64,000 bases of DNA, taken from the NCBI RefSeq assembly GCF_014202945.1, contig NZ_JACHHW010000012.1, forward strand, positions 1 to 64,000, in the 5' to 3' direction. Position numbers and translations under genes: made by a program. Below the pieces are notes generated by a model. It was given only the letters and a program-made list of their open reading frames with translations, was not told the origin of the DNA and searched no databases. Of this stretch, positions 8,151-17,474 are shown piece after piece. The DNA is from Zhongshania antarctica. Its GTDB lineage: Bacteria; Pseudomonadota; Gammaproteobacteria; Pseudomonadales; Spongiibacteraceae. Every line of letters starts with the position of its first letter. Positions within the stretch are counted from its first letter, which is position 1.

Positions 8151-8610
8151 AACCGAATTTTTTGCCCCCGTCGTGAAGACTCTTTGCCTCTCGGCTACTT
8201 CGCATTTTTTGCGCTAATTATACTGCCATCAGGCCTCTACAGTAATAGAGGCTTGCCATTTCGGCCTTTCGTGACGGGAAAACAGGGGGCGTTAGAGGGG
8301 TGTTTGTTGAGCGCTATCTTGTTGACTATGGGTCAGTAAGCTATGCCTTTTGCTCTGCAAGGTTGTTTTTGGTTGGGTGTAAATTATATATCTTAGTGTA
8401 ATTTGCCCTAAATATGTTGCTTGTTATGATTGGTTGTTTTAGTCTTGGCGGTGCCGCAGTTAGTTGAGCGTTGGTCAATAGGTGGTCTGTTTCGGCGATT
8501 GAAGAGCTTTTTGAAAAATATCGCTCTGACTATGTATTTAAAGAATTAAATATTATAAGCGATGGCTAATTACTTATTAAGTAATAGAAGAATAATTAGG
8601 GAGAGTGTTA
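8151..8610. other. Leader of the TonB-dependent receptor gene
   Basis: No gene is seen. A 7-bp stem hairpin at about 8232-8252 (GCCTCTA/TAGAGGC) lies near the left side. The right half is AT-rich and must contain the receptor promoter. GGGAG at about 8598-8603 is the ribosome site for the ATG at 8611. Confidence 0.45.
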
Positions 8611-10959
8611 ATGCGACAGATGTTGAAACTAGTTTTAGTTGGGGCAAGCCTTGTGGCTAGCTCAGTCACCTACGCAGAGGGCGAAGAGGACCGAAATGCT
8701 GGTGGCAAAAAAAAGAGTACAAGTCGATTACTTGAGGAGGTAATGGTTACCGCTCAACGGCGCGAAGAAAATATGCAAGAAGTCCCCATTTCTATTCAGG
8801 CGTTTAGTAATGAAAAACTAGATGCTATGGGTGTCGAAAGTGTAGCGTCTTTGCCAAAAATCGTTCCAGGTTTAACTGTGACCACTCAGGTGGGTTTTAC
8901 GGTAACTTACTTGCGGGGGTTAGGCTCTGATGCATTTTTATTTGCTGACCCGAGTGTGGTGAATTACACCGACGGTGTTTATTCCCCGTATTCTTTAGGG
9001 CAAACGACTAATTTTGGTGATGTCGAACGTATTGAAGTTCTTAAGGGCCCGCAAGGTACTTTGTTTGGTCGAAATGCCATTGGTGGTGCCGTTAGTATTA
9101 CTACTAAGAAGCCTTCGCTGGAGGGAGTGGATGCGACGTTCCGGGTTTCTCGGGAGTCTTATGACAAAGATAGTGCGCGAGGTACAGTCAGTTTTCCGCT
9201 TATTGAAGATAAGTTGGGGGTAAGCCTTTCCGGCATTTATAGCGATGCACTTGGCCATATTGACGGTAGAGTTAACACTAGTGAATTCCCGGACGGGGAG
9301 GAGTTACCTCGTGAAGAGACGAATGCATATCGAGGCAAGGTACTTTGGGTGCCTACTGATTGGATGGAGATTCAACTGAATGCCTATAAATTAGATCAGC
9401 GGGGAGCTGGCACTCTTTACTCCGTTAATGTTAATCCGAGTGATCTCGGCGAAGCTCTTGGAATCAAGCCGGAAGATCCATATAAAGGTGTCAATAATGA
9501 AGATACCGCTTTTGAGCAGACTGCAGATACTTACTATGGCCACGTAAGTATGTTTTTTGATCAATTCGATCTTAAGTTTTTTGGTAGCGATCAGTATATT
9601 GAAGTATATCAACGTTATGATTTTGATGGGTCGGCTCAGCCGATAGTATACTTTGAAATTGAGCCTGGGAGTTCTGATGCTCAGACTGGAGAAATTCAGA
9701 TTATTTCTAATGATAGTTCTTGGGGGTCAGATTGGCTTGAGTGGATTGTTGGTATGTACTATTTCGAATCGGTAGCCGGCTTTGATGTGTTAAAACTTAG
9801 GTTTACCGGCACCAACCTTGATAATGGAGACGTGGTGGGTTTACCACTTGTACCGGGTGAGCTTGCTGGCCTGCTTGCTACCTTGCCACTACCAACGGGT
9901 GATCTTGAGACGAATTCAATGTTGGGTACGGAGTCCTATTCTTACTATAGTCAGGTGACCGTGGATTTTGACGAGCAATTTTCATTGACTCTCGGTGGTC
10001 GTTATCAGGAAGAGCAGCGTAGAGTAATTAGGTCGAGGGCTGGGTTGCGACAGACTGATGGAGGCTTGCTCGTCTATCAAGATCAATCTTTTGAGACAAA
10101 TCCAGAGTTAGAAACTACGACATACGCATTTAGTCCCAAGGTAACCTTCAATTATCGACCAGCTGGCGAGTGGGCGGGAACTGACGCGTTAATATTTGCC
10201 ACATGGCAGCAATCAACCAAGAGTGCGGCTTATAACGTAATAAATTTCTTGGATTTCGAAGCGGAGAAAGTTCTTGCTGAGGAAATTGACGCTTATGAAA
10301 TTGGTGTGAAAACTTTGCTTTTCGATGACACTCTTACGTTAAATGCGTCGGCTTTCCATTACACTGTAGAAAATCCTCAGGTCCAGATCGTCTCTGTGCT
10401 GGAAGGTGGTGTGGTTAATTTCGAAAATGCAGGGGAGTCAGTGATTCAAGGATTTGATATCGATATTCTGGCGCAAATTCTACCGAGTTTCTTTAATAGC
10501 TTGGTACTCACAGCAAACATGGCATATCTGGATACGGTGTACACTGATTATAAAAACGGCACGGGATTTGATGAAGATACGGGAGCTCTTGAAAAAGGTC
10601 AAGATTACTCAGGGAGTGAGGTTGTGCGCTCTCCTAACTATTCGGGATCCGTCGGCTTGACCCAAACATTCATGACCAATTCTGGGCCACTGGAGCTTAG
10701 CGTGGATTATTATTATAACGATGGATTCTATTATCTCGCAAGCAATGCATCGACTTCTCGTGAGGAGAGCTACGGAGAGATAGGTGCGCGTGCAAGTTAT
10801 CTTTTGGAAGATCAAAATTTAAGAATAAGTGCCTTTGGTAGAAATATTGGTAATGCGGAATATAACATTAGTCGCTTTATGACCGACTTTGGTGCATTGG
10901 ATTCGAGAGCGCCGCTAGCAAATTACGGCCTTAGCCTAGAGTGGAGTTTTGGTCGCTAG
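8611..10959 (+). CDS. TonB-dependent outer-membrane receptor
   Basis: A 782-residue receptor. It has a signal peptide (cleavage near VTYAEG), then a TonB-box region EEVMVTAQRREE, the plug domain (VPISIQAFS, LRGLG, VERIEVLKGPQGTLFGRNA, GGAVSITTKKP) and a 22-strand beta-barrel ending in LANYGLSLEWSFGR. It would import a ligand across the outer membrane using TonB energy. Receptors of this subclass are abundant in marine degraders of sterols, terpenes and aromatics, so a hydrophobic carbon substrate is likelier than a siderophore, but this is inference. ATG at 8611 has a clear ribosome site; GTG at 8605 is too close to it. A 3' relic of a closely related receptor is at 21805-21960. Confidence 0.93.
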   Translation: MRQMLKLVLVGASLVASSVTYAEGEEDRNAGGKKKSTSRLLEEVMVTAQRREENMQEVPISIQAFSNEKLDAMGVESVASLPKIVPGLTVTTQVGFTVTYLRGLGSDAFLFADPSVVNYTDGVYSPYSLGQTTNFGDVERIEVLKGPQGTLFGRNAIGGAVSITTKKPSLEGVDATFRVSRESYDKDSARGTVSFPLIEDKLGVSLSGIYSDALGHIDGRVNTSEFPDGEELPREETNAYRGKVLWVPTDWMEIQLNAYKLDQRGAGTLYSVNVNPSDLGEALGIKPEDPYKGVNNEDTAFEQTADTYYGHVSMFFDQFDLKFFGSDQYIEVYQRYDFDGSAQPIVYFEIEPGSSDAQTGEIQIISNDSSWGSDWLEWIVGMYYFESVAGFDVLKLRFTGTNLDNGDVVGLPLVPGELAGLLATLPLPTGDLETNSMLGTESYSYYSQVTVDFDEQFSLTLGGRYQEEQRRVIRSRAGLRQTDGGLLVYQDQSFETNPELETTTYAFSPKVTFNYRPAGEWAGTDALIFATWQQSTKSAAYNVINFLDFEAEKVLAEEIDAYEIGVKTLLFDDTLTLNASAFHYTVENPQVQIVSVLEGGVVNFENAGESVIQGFDIDILAQILPSFFNSLVLTANMAYLDTVYTDYKNGTGFDEDTGALEKGQDYSGSEVVRSPNYSGSVGLTQTFMTNSGPLELSVDYYYNDGFYYLASNASTSREESYGEIGARASYLLEDQNLRISAFGRNIGNAEYNISRFMTDFGALDSRAPLANYGLSLEWSFGR

Positions 10960-11102
10960 CATTCCATTGTTTGGTTTTGGTGCCGGAGGTAATAAATGAT
11001 GAATTCGTCGCGAGAGCAATGGACAGTTTTATTACGCTGTGTCACAACGAAAAGTGAGTTTTTGCGTTTGTAATTAGATTGTTAATCTTGTTGGAGTTGG
11101 AT

Positions 11103-11477
11103 ATGAATAAATATTTTCTTGTGCTTTGCCTATGCTTGTTTTCCTTGTCGGGTAGTATTCATGCTCAAAATTTCGTGAGTGCTCTTTCTATTGATGGGCG
11201 CGCTCTAGGTGGTGGATTGCCTTATGCTGGTGACGGTGATCTGGCGTCCCGGGTTGAACCGCTTTCACGCTTAGGCAGTTCGCTCTTGGGGGTTGACGAA
11301 ATTTCATCAGTGGTGAACGGTATTGCCCTGCCAGTTGCAGAAAGCGCGGTTCCGGTATTGACGGTTTTAATGAACAATCCTGGTGAGGTCGGCGACTATT
11401 TTTCTAATGGAGGCGTAATTCTTATTCCCGCTATAACGTTAGTTCCAGCTATTCCCCTGGTGAATGAACCTTTATAG
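11103..11477 (+). CDS. Small exported protein of unknown function
   Basis: 124 residues. The first ~22 residues are a clear Sec signal peptide (MNKYFLVLCLCLFSLSGSIHA) cleaved before QNF, so the mature protein is periplasmic or secreted. The mature part is rich in Gly, Val, Leu and Pro and lacks Cys; I recognise no domain. GGAG at 11093-11096 supports the ATG at 11103 over an upstream TTG at 11079. It follows the TonB receptor by 143 bases on the same strand and is followed by a strong terminator, so it may be co-expressed with the receptor. Confidence 0.75.
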   Translation: MNKYFLVLCLCLFSLSGSIHAQNFVSALSIDGRALGGGLPYAGDGDLASRVEPLSRLGSSLLGVDEISSVVNGIALPVAESAVPVLTVLMNNPGEVGDYFSNGGVILIPAITLVPAIPLVNEPL

Positions 11478-11538
11478 GGACCCTAGTATTAGAATGTATC
11501 GAAAGCAATTTCACGTCCTAAAGTATTGGTAGTGCCTT

Positions 11539-11575
11539 TATATAACGCGGATTTGAATCCGCGTTATATATTTTT
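11539..11575 (+). terminator. Rho-independent terminator after the receptor/exported-protein unit
   Basis: A near-perfect 13-bp inverted repeat (TATAACGCGGATT/AATCCGCGTTATA) with a two-base loop, followed on the plus strand by TATTTTTAA. It ends the transcript of the small exported protein. Confidence 0.88.
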
Positions 11576-11756
11576 AATAAGGAGATCCGTTGTGGTTAGC
11601 GGAAATAAATTAACTTAAAGAGTTCGGCTTTATTCTGGTCATCGGGAAAAAGTGCTGTTGGGTGCTGCCTGTTCTGGTTTTTAGGGGATGCAATCGGCGA
11701 TCCTATCTCAAGAAGCTGATTTTATGCCCGATAAATCACTAGGGATAACTGGGTAG

Positions 11757-12150
11757 AGCTCACACACACTTCGGCTTCATTAAAAAGCTCGGTCTGACCA
11801 TCCGGCTTCTCACTGCTGGCAGCAAAGCGTTTATGCTTTAACAAACACACCTGCTCTTCCAATAACGAGATGCGTTTATCCTTCTCGTTGAGGCATCGAC
11901 CTTCTCCAAGAGCAAAGCTTTGAGGCTGTGGATATCGTCGGAAGAAGGGGTTGTTCAGTGCAACACCCGAGGCGCCCACGCCAGCGCCGCTATTTATAGT
12001 TTGATCGAAACCGCGAAGGCGAATGGCCTTGAATCTTACGCGTATTTGCGGGAAGTGTTTACAAGACTGCCAAGCATATCCAGTGATGACGAATTGCAGG
12101 CCTTGCTACCCTGGGGCGTGTCGCTAGTATAGGGTGTGGTTTGTTGGTCG
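11757..12150. mobile_element. IS66 tnpC relic: N-terminal part inverted against C-terminal part
   Basis: On the minus strand, 11757-11940 encodes the TnpC N-terminus (EKDKRISLLEEQVCLLKHKR) with a 20-bp insertion relative to the copy at 28482 that shifts the frame. On the plus strand, 11944-12133 encodes the TnpC C-terminus (RGAHASAAIYSLIETAK to LLPWGVSLV) and the right terminal repeat to about 12150 (GGTTTGTTGGTCGCTTAC). The middle of tnpC is missing and the halves point away from each other, which needs an inversion plus a deletion. Confidence 0.85.
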
Positions 12151-12417
12151 CTTACGGTTAATATTGATGTAAACTCAATATTAACCCAAAAGGAAAAATA
12201 TTTTCCAAAAAAGTCATTGTTAGTAACACAATCATAATTGATTGTAGCTCAATAGTGTTGTAATCTATTTTGAGCTAGAATCCCTCAAAGACAAATAATA
12301 GCGGCAATGATTCAAGTCTGCTCATAAAGTAAATAGCTTGTCCGGCCAATAATACCAAGCTATTGATATATGGAAAAAATTTGAATTTAATGTGAAGCAC
12401 TTATATAAGGAATAAGT

Positions 12418-13197
12418 ATGAGCAATGAACTTCAAACGGTTCTCGATAGCGTCGGAGTTTTTACAATAACTATGAATCGTCCGCATGTTCACAATGCCTT
12501 CGATGATAAGCAGATAATAAGGCTCACAAAGGCCTTAATCGAAGCTCAAAATTCAGAAAAAGCCAGGATTGTCGTTATTCAATCGCAGGGAAGTAGCTTC
12601 TCCGCTGGTGGTGACTTGAATTATATGAAGCGCATGGGTATGAATAGTTACCAGGATAATCTCGAAGACGGAAAGCAGCTCGCGGCCTTGATGAAAGCCC
12701 TTTACTTTCATCCACTTCCAACAATCGCAAAAGTTCAAGGCGCTGCATTCGGTGGCGGAGTGGGGCTAGTTTGTTGTTGTGATTACGCGATAGGCACACC
12801 AAAAGCCAGATTCGCTCTGTCCGAAGTAAAGCTTGGCATGGCACCGGCGACGATCGCCCCCTATGTGGTCCGCGCAATCGGCGCACGCGCCTCTCGGCAA
12901 ATGTTTATGTCGGGTAGGCGAACCGATGCTCAAAGAGCACTTCAGATAGGCCTCATAAGTGACCTTGTCGAAACTGACAAGTTAGACGCAGCGGTCGATG
13001 ATCTTGTGAGCGATTTGCTCAACAACGCCCCCAATGCGATTAAAATTTGTAAAAGGGTAGTACAGGAGGTATCCGGTGGTGGTATTACAGAAGACATGAT
13101 TGGACACACTATAAAAATGATAGCCGAAATACGTGAGTCAGAGGAAGCACAAGAAGGCCTTTCTGCATTTCTGGCAAAGCGCCCCCCAAATTGGTGA
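12418..13197 (+). CDS. Enoyl-CoA hydratase/isomerase (methylglutaconyl- or isohexenylglutaconyl-CoA hydratase-like)
   Basis: A 259-residue crotonase-fold enzyme. The two oxyanion-hole segments are FSAGGDLNYMKRM (about residue 62) and GAAFGGGVGLVCCCDYAI (about 108-125), followed by FALSEVKLGMAPATIAPYV, phrasing typical of the LiuC/AtuE branch. Such enzymes hydrate the product of methylcrotonyl- or geranyl-CoA carboxylase. The carboxylase cluster at 31-37 kb lacks its own hydratase, so this gene could complete that pathway, although it is 18 kb away. Its leader of about 270 bp follows the IS66 right end at 12150 and contains no gene. The start ATG at 12418 follows AAGGAATAAGT. Confidence 0.85.
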   Translation: MSNELQTVLDSVGVFTITMNRPHVHNAFDDKQIIRLTKALIEAQNSEKARIVVIQSQGSSFSAGGDLNYMKRMGMNSYQDNLEDGKQLAALMKALYFHPLPTIAKVQGAAFGGGVGLVCCCDYAIGTPKARFALSEVKLGMAPATIAPYVVRAIGARASRQMFMSGRRTDAQRALQIGLISDLVETDKLDAAVDDLVSDLLNNAPNAIKICKRVVQEVSGGGITEDMIGHTIKMIAEIRESEEAQEGLSAFLAKRPPNW

Positions 13198-13581
13198 ATG
13201 CAAGATTTTGTTAACATACTTAGTGAAATTCAGATTCTAGATAAAGCTATGTAACTGTTTATCACTGAGTGACCGTATTCGCTTGTGGATTCAAATAGGC
13301 AGTTGGATTTTGATACTATGAATACTGAGGAAGAATTAATCGATTTAAATAAATAGGCTGCTCGTATTGCTTTAAGTTATATGGGAAGAGTAGCTTGGCT
13401 GACATAGCGCTAACATGTTTTGTCTTTAGTCGTTTTTGTTCTCGGCCTGACGCTTTTTTCAAATATTGAGAAAAAATAATTTAATTTTCGTCTAAGCGAA
13501 ATAAGAAAGGGACCGATACGTGCCGTGTTGACAAAGCTTTGGTTCTTTTATGCGCAAAATGCTTTTTTTTGTAAAAAATAA
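13198..13581. other. Gene-free stretch before a 72-bp repeat
   Basis: AT-rich DNA with no open frame worth calling and no clear terminator after the hydratase. It ends at the first copy of the 72-bp repeat. Confidence 0.4.
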
Positions 13582-13653
13582 GTAAGCAATGGGATGGACT
13601 CCTCCTCACCCTAGCAATTCGGCGTTATTGCGCCAGAATGGTAAGTGTCAACT
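13582..13653. repeat. 72-bp dispersed repeat, copy A
   Basis: It begins GTAAGCAATGGGATGGACTC and ends GGTAAGTGTCAACT, and matches 17713-17784 with about four mismatches. Both copies sit exactly at breakpoints: here next to a truncated CoA-transferase, there next to a truncated IS3 orfA. The GTAAGC start recalls IS66-family ends, so it may be the terminus of another IS, but I cannot assign it. Confidence 0.8.
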
Positions 13654-13683
13654 AGCCATTCAGATGATGAGGAGAAACCCAAG

Positions 13684-14325
13684 ATGAACATTACAAGAGT
13701 TGGAGTAGATATCGGTCGTGAGGATACGCCGGATCCACCGCTAAACTTGATGGATGATTACGCAGGCTGTAGTCACTTTCTGGTGATGGGTATGCTGGCT
13801 GCTTTGCTAAAGGCAAAAACTTCTGGTGTGGGGCAGATGATTGACGCTGCCATTACCGATGGCTCCGCGAGTCTGATGCCGATGCTTTACTCGATGGACA
13901 AGCTTGGCGCCTGGGGACCAAAGCGCGCTAGTAATTTGCTTGACGGTACGACGCACTTTTATGATGTGTATGAAATACTCGATGGTGATTTTGTTTCCAT
14001 CGGCTCAAACGAGCCACAGTTTTATGCGCTGTTGATTGAGAAACGGGAACTTGATCCCGCTGCCTTTGCCGGGCCGATGAGTGGCCGCTGCTGAAAGAGA
14101 CATTGGCGGCCGTATTTAAAACCAAAACTCAGGCACAGTGGAGTGGTGCGAGACTATGGAAGGCAGTGACGTTTGCTATGCGCCGGTATTGGATTATCAC
14201 GAGGCGCCCAAGCACCCACACAATGTCGCCCGCAAAACCGATATTGAGTTTGCCGGTCAGGTTCAACCGGCACCTGCACCCCCGATTCAGCCGCACCGTG
14301 TTAGAGCTGCAGCAACTGAATGAGT
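13684..14325 (+). pseudogene. Alpha-methylacyl-CoA racemase-like family III CoA-transferase, truncated and frameshifted
   Basis: The middle part reads as a family III CoA-transferase/racemase: PPLNLMDDYAGCSHFLVMGM, MIDAAITDGSASLM and THFYDVYEILDGDFVSIGSN. The similarity continues in other frames: WPLLKETLAAVFKTKTQAQWS around 14083-14145, then ETMEGSDVCYAPVLDYHEAP from 14151, then RFSRTVLELQQL near 14290. The N-terminal third with the CoA-binding start and catalytic region is missing, and at least three frame changes are needed. The family epimerises 2-methyl-branched acyl-CoAs. This is decayed. Confidence 0.82.
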
Positions 14326-14442
14326 AAGGCGTGTTAACGTAATCGACGGATGACGGTCACTGGCGGACCTGCTAGTTATACCGTTCAGGGAGAACGTATT
14401 TTTTTTGCAAAGAAGGAGCTTTAATAATTACAGGATTCTTAT

Positions 14443-14677
14443 ATGCTAGAAAAATATGCGGACTTTCCCGGCTTGCATCTAGATCTTAGTGAACTTCAGC
14501 GGTTGAGCTTTCTCACGTTGTCGCGAGTTGGCGTTGTCTGCACAAAGTGCCACGGGGAATGGCCATCCAGTGATAGTGATACCACCGTTCACCGCGGCGG
14601 ATTGGTCAGCCACGGTGTTGCGAAAATACCTTAAGAATATTGGTTGTCAGAGTTATTGCTGGGAGCGGGGTGTTAAT
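14443..14677 (+). pseudogene. Alpha/beta-hydrolase N-terminal relic
   Basis: The first ~35 codons (MLEKYADFPGLHLDL) are followed after a frameshift near 14540 by TGNGHPVIVIPPFTAADWSA and then VLRKYLKNIGCQSYCWERGVN. The pattern G-x-G-x-P-V-x-V-x-P-x-F-x-x-x-D-x-S...LR-x-L-x-x-x-G-x-x-x-x-x-W is the N-terminus of a lipase-like alpha/beta-hydrolase family. Nothing of the catalytic GxSxG part follows, so only a fragment remains. Confidence 0.5.
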
Positions 14678-15008
14678 GTATTTAAAACTCTATAGCTTCA
14701 GCGACGCGAGGGCTGATAGTAGCAAGAATTGAGCGTGGTTAAGATGCTCCTTTGTATACGTAAGGTCGATGTGACTTGTGAGGAAATGTTGACGTGCATT
14801 GTAGCCACGGTGTCGGGATTATTATAGTCTCAATTGCGGCCAGCCGAGGGCCGAGAATTTTCGAGTTGGCACCAGTCATATTGGATTTGGCGCCAACCCA
14901 GAAATATTCTGATTGTCAGCACATAGATTCTGTGTCGATGGGGCTGATTTTTAACAGCAGGCAGTATCATGCTCCTGTATTCTTAAAATAAAAGAGAAGT
15001 ATTTAGTC
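14678..15008. other. Gene-free leader of the acyl-CoA ligase
   Basis: No supported gene. An open frame at 14794-14991 has no recognisable protein. AGAGAAG at about 14992-14998 is the probable ribosome site for the ligase at 15009. Confidence 0.4.
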
Positions 15009-16583
15009 ATGCATATTAGTCAGATTGTTTTCCGCGCGGCACAGCAGCGCGGCACCGCCGAAGCCATAGAGTATCAGGGCAATGTGCGTAATTGGACGCA
15101 AACTGAGCAGCGCATGTGTGCGATGGCGGGAGCGCTTGCTCAACAGGGACTGGGTATCAACGACAAGGTGGCAATACTTAGTTTGAATAGTGATGTTTAC
15201 CTAGAGTCGCTGTTTGCCATTCCCCATATGGGAGGCGTGATGGTGCCGCTAAATACGCGCTGGGCCCTTCCTGAGTTTCAATACCCACTGAGTGACTCCG
15301 ATAGTAAGGGGCTATTGTTTGATAGCAATTTCATCGCCGTGGTTGAGCAACTGCGCAGTGAAGACACCGCGATTGAGCACTACTTTTATATGGGCGCGGC
15401 AGAAGATTGTCCCGCTTGGGCGCAGTGTTTAGAAAGTTTGATGCAAGAAGCCGAGCCTCTGCTGGATAGCGTATTGGCTGATCGGGAACTCGCCGGCATC
15501 TTTTACACCGGTGGCACAACCGGCTACCCCAAAGGAGTGATGCAAAGTCACGTAGCATTGTTTACTAGCGGCCTCAGTCTTGCTGCGGCCTCAAATGCCG
15601 ATGAAAATAGAACCGTGCTGCACTGTGCGCCAATGTTTCACATGGCGGATTTGGCGACGGTGTTTATGTATTCAATACTAGGTAGCAAGCACGTTATTGT
15701 GCCGGCCTTTGAGCCGCTGGCCGTCATTGATGCGATTGCGGAGCTGGGGGTGAGTGACACCTTAATGGTACCGGCCATGTTGCAAATGATGCTTGATCAC
15801 CCTGAGTTTGATGCTGGCAAGTTACAGGGATTAAAGGCGCTGTTGTATGGTGCGTCGCCGATGCCCGAGGGCCTGCTGCGCAAGATTTTGACAACCCTGC
15901 CGAATTTGGAGATAACCCAGGCCTATGGCCAAACAGAAATGGCACCGCTAATAACTATCTTGTCGGCGGAAGACCATCGGGCTGCGATCCGTGGCGATGA
16001 AAAATCCGCGCGCCTACTGCGGTCTGCAGGCAAATCTGGCTACTCGGTACAAATTAAAACAGTCGATGAGCAGGGCAAAACTTTGCCGCTGGGCAGTGTC
16101 GGTGAGATCTGCACCCGCGGGCCAAATGCGATGTCGGGGTATTGGAATAAACCTGAGCAAACAGCGGCAGCCCTTAAAGACAATTGGGTACACACCGGCG
16201 ACGCCGGTTATATCGACGAAGAGGGTTATTTGTTTATTGTCGACCGGGTTAAGGATATGATCGTTACCGGCGGTGAAAATGTATTTTCCTCCGAAGTGGA
16301 AAGCGCGCTGTCTACCCACCCCGCTGTGGCGCAAGTTGCGGTAGTGGGTATACCCCATGACGATTGGGGTGAGGCGGTGCACGCGATCGTGGTTGCCCGC
16401 CCCGGCGTAGCATGTACGGAGGCGGATATTATCGCTCATGCCCGAGAGAAAATTGCGCACTACAAGTGTCCCAAATCGGTGAGTTTCCGCGATGAGCCAC
16501 TGCCGCACTCGGGCGCTGGTAAGGTACTTAAGCGCGAACTTCGGGCGCCTTACTGGGAGGGCCGAGAGCGTCAGGTGAATTAG
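15009..16583 (+). CDS. Acyl-CoA ligase (AMP-forming, FadD13-like)
   Basis: A 524-residue member of the ANL superfamily that adenylates a carboxylic acid with ATP and transfers it to CoA. The P-loop-like motif YTGGTTGYPKG is at 166-176, the aromatic A5 motif ITQAYGQTEM is near 303, the TGD motif is in VHTGDAGYIDEEGYLFIVDR near 395, and the C-terminal catalytic lysine lies in GAGKVLKREL near 510. The length is that of bacterial medium/long-chain ligases. The gene stands alone between a decayed hydrolase and decayed purT. It could activate the acid made by the P450-ADH-ALDH steps; the true substrate cannot be read from sequence. Confidence 0.92.
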   Translation: MHISQIVFRAAQQRGTAEAIEYQGNVRNWTQTEQRMCAMAGALAQQGLGINDKVAILSLNSDVYLESLFAIPHMGGVMVPLNTRWALPEFQYPLSDSDSKGLLFDSNFIAVVEQLRSEDTAIEHYFYMGAAEDCPAWAQCLESLMQEAEPLLDSVLADRELAGIFYTGGTTGYPKGVMQSHVALFTSGLSLAAASNADENRTVLHCAPMFHMADLATVFMYSILGSKHVIVPAFEPLAVIDAIAELGVSDTLMVPAMLQMMLDHPEFDAGKLQGLKALLYGASPMPEGLLRKILTTLPNLEITQAYGQTEMAPLITILSAEDHRAAIRGDEKSARLLRSAGKSGYSVQIKTVDEQGKTLPLGSVGEICTRGPNAMSGYWNKPEQTAAALKDNWVHTGDAGYIDEEGYLFIVDRVKDMIVTGGENVFSSEVESALSTHPAVAQVAVVGIPHDDWGEAVHAIVVARPGVACTEADIIAHAREKIAHYKCPKSVSFRDEPLPHSGAGKVLKRELRAPYWEGRERQVN

Positions 16584-16662
16584 CCGCGGCCGGGCTAGTT
16601 GAGTATTTCTTGCGACGCTGCGAGCTGATCGCTCTCCTGCTTGGTGGTGGCGGTCATCGCTG

Positions 16663-16857
16663 TCACCTCATTATGCATTTTTCCCACTGCGACTTGAGTA
16701 AGGCGCGTGGGCCAGCTTCATCGGTGGGAATGCCTTCTGCCTTTACCAGCCAGTAGCGTAGACGCACCGTGGTGTTCATCCAACTGCCGTTAAATAGACT
16801 GGCAAAGTCAGCTGATCCTTCAAAACCGGTGTGGGCAAAAAATAATAAATCCTTATG
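16663..16857 (-). pseudogene. Possible truncated gene end, unidentified
   Basis: The minus strand stays open for about 64 codons with protein-like composition ([19 protein letters not shown], then WMNTTVRLRYWLVKAEGIP) and ends in TGA at 16663-16665. A 20-codon frame (MTATTKQESDQLAASQEILN) follows it downstream on the same strand. I do not recognise the family and there is no start, so this is at best the 3' end of a lost gene. Confidence 0.3.
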
Positions 16858-16973
16858 GGGTGTCGCCTTTTTTACGCAGTATATCTAGAACACGCTCGTG
16901 TTTTTGCGATGAAAAGCGCGTGCCGCCCCATGTAGATTGCCAGCGCCGTTTCGTCATTGCTGCCTGCCTTTGC

Positions 16974-17474
16974 CGAGGTGTCATTAAGCCGATCATGAGC
17001 TCATCAGGTAAGGGGCAAAGCTTGGTGCGTCGTCCCGCCGAAGTTGACGATTCTTTGATCCACGCTCAAGAAAGCGGTCGCGCCGGTGCGGGCCGTGTGA
17101 TCGTAGAAGGTTTTGTCGATTTCGATTATGAAATTACCCAGCTCGCCATTGGCCATCGCGGCGCCGACGGCGAAGACACGGCAACAAGTTTTTGTGCGCC
17201 GATTGGTCATTTGCAAAAAAAACGGCGATTATCAAGAGTCGTGGCAGCCGCAAGCTATGCCTGAAATTGCATTACAGCGCGCGCAGCAGATGGCGGAGCA
17301 AGTTACAGCAGCGGTGGGCGGCTGGGGGCTGTTTGGCGTAGAGCTATTTGTAAAAGGCGACGAGGTAATCTATAGCGAAGTCTCGCCCCGTCCCCACGAT
17401 ACTGGTTCGGTGAGCTTAATCCCCCAAGACCTTTCCGAGTTTGTGCTGCATGTGCGCACCATACTTGGCTTGCC
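16974..17474 (+). pseudogene. purT: purT fragment (formate-dependent GAR transformylase), truncated and frameshifted
   Basis: The central ATP-grasp part of PurT is clear: [40 protein letters not shown], then [14 protein letters not shown] frameshift at an eight-A run near 17215-17222 leads to [37 protein letters not shown] and [20 protein letters not shown]. The N-terminal ~150 residues are absent, and the C-terminus is cut after TILGLP by the IS3 left end at 17475. PurT performs a purine-synthesis step that PurN can replace, so its loss is tolerable if purN exists elsewhere. Confidence 0.88.

Noticed and set aside
16014-16508. 164-codon minus-strand frame
   Set aside because: Antisense to the acyl-CoA ligase C-terminal domain with all motifs intact on the plus strand.
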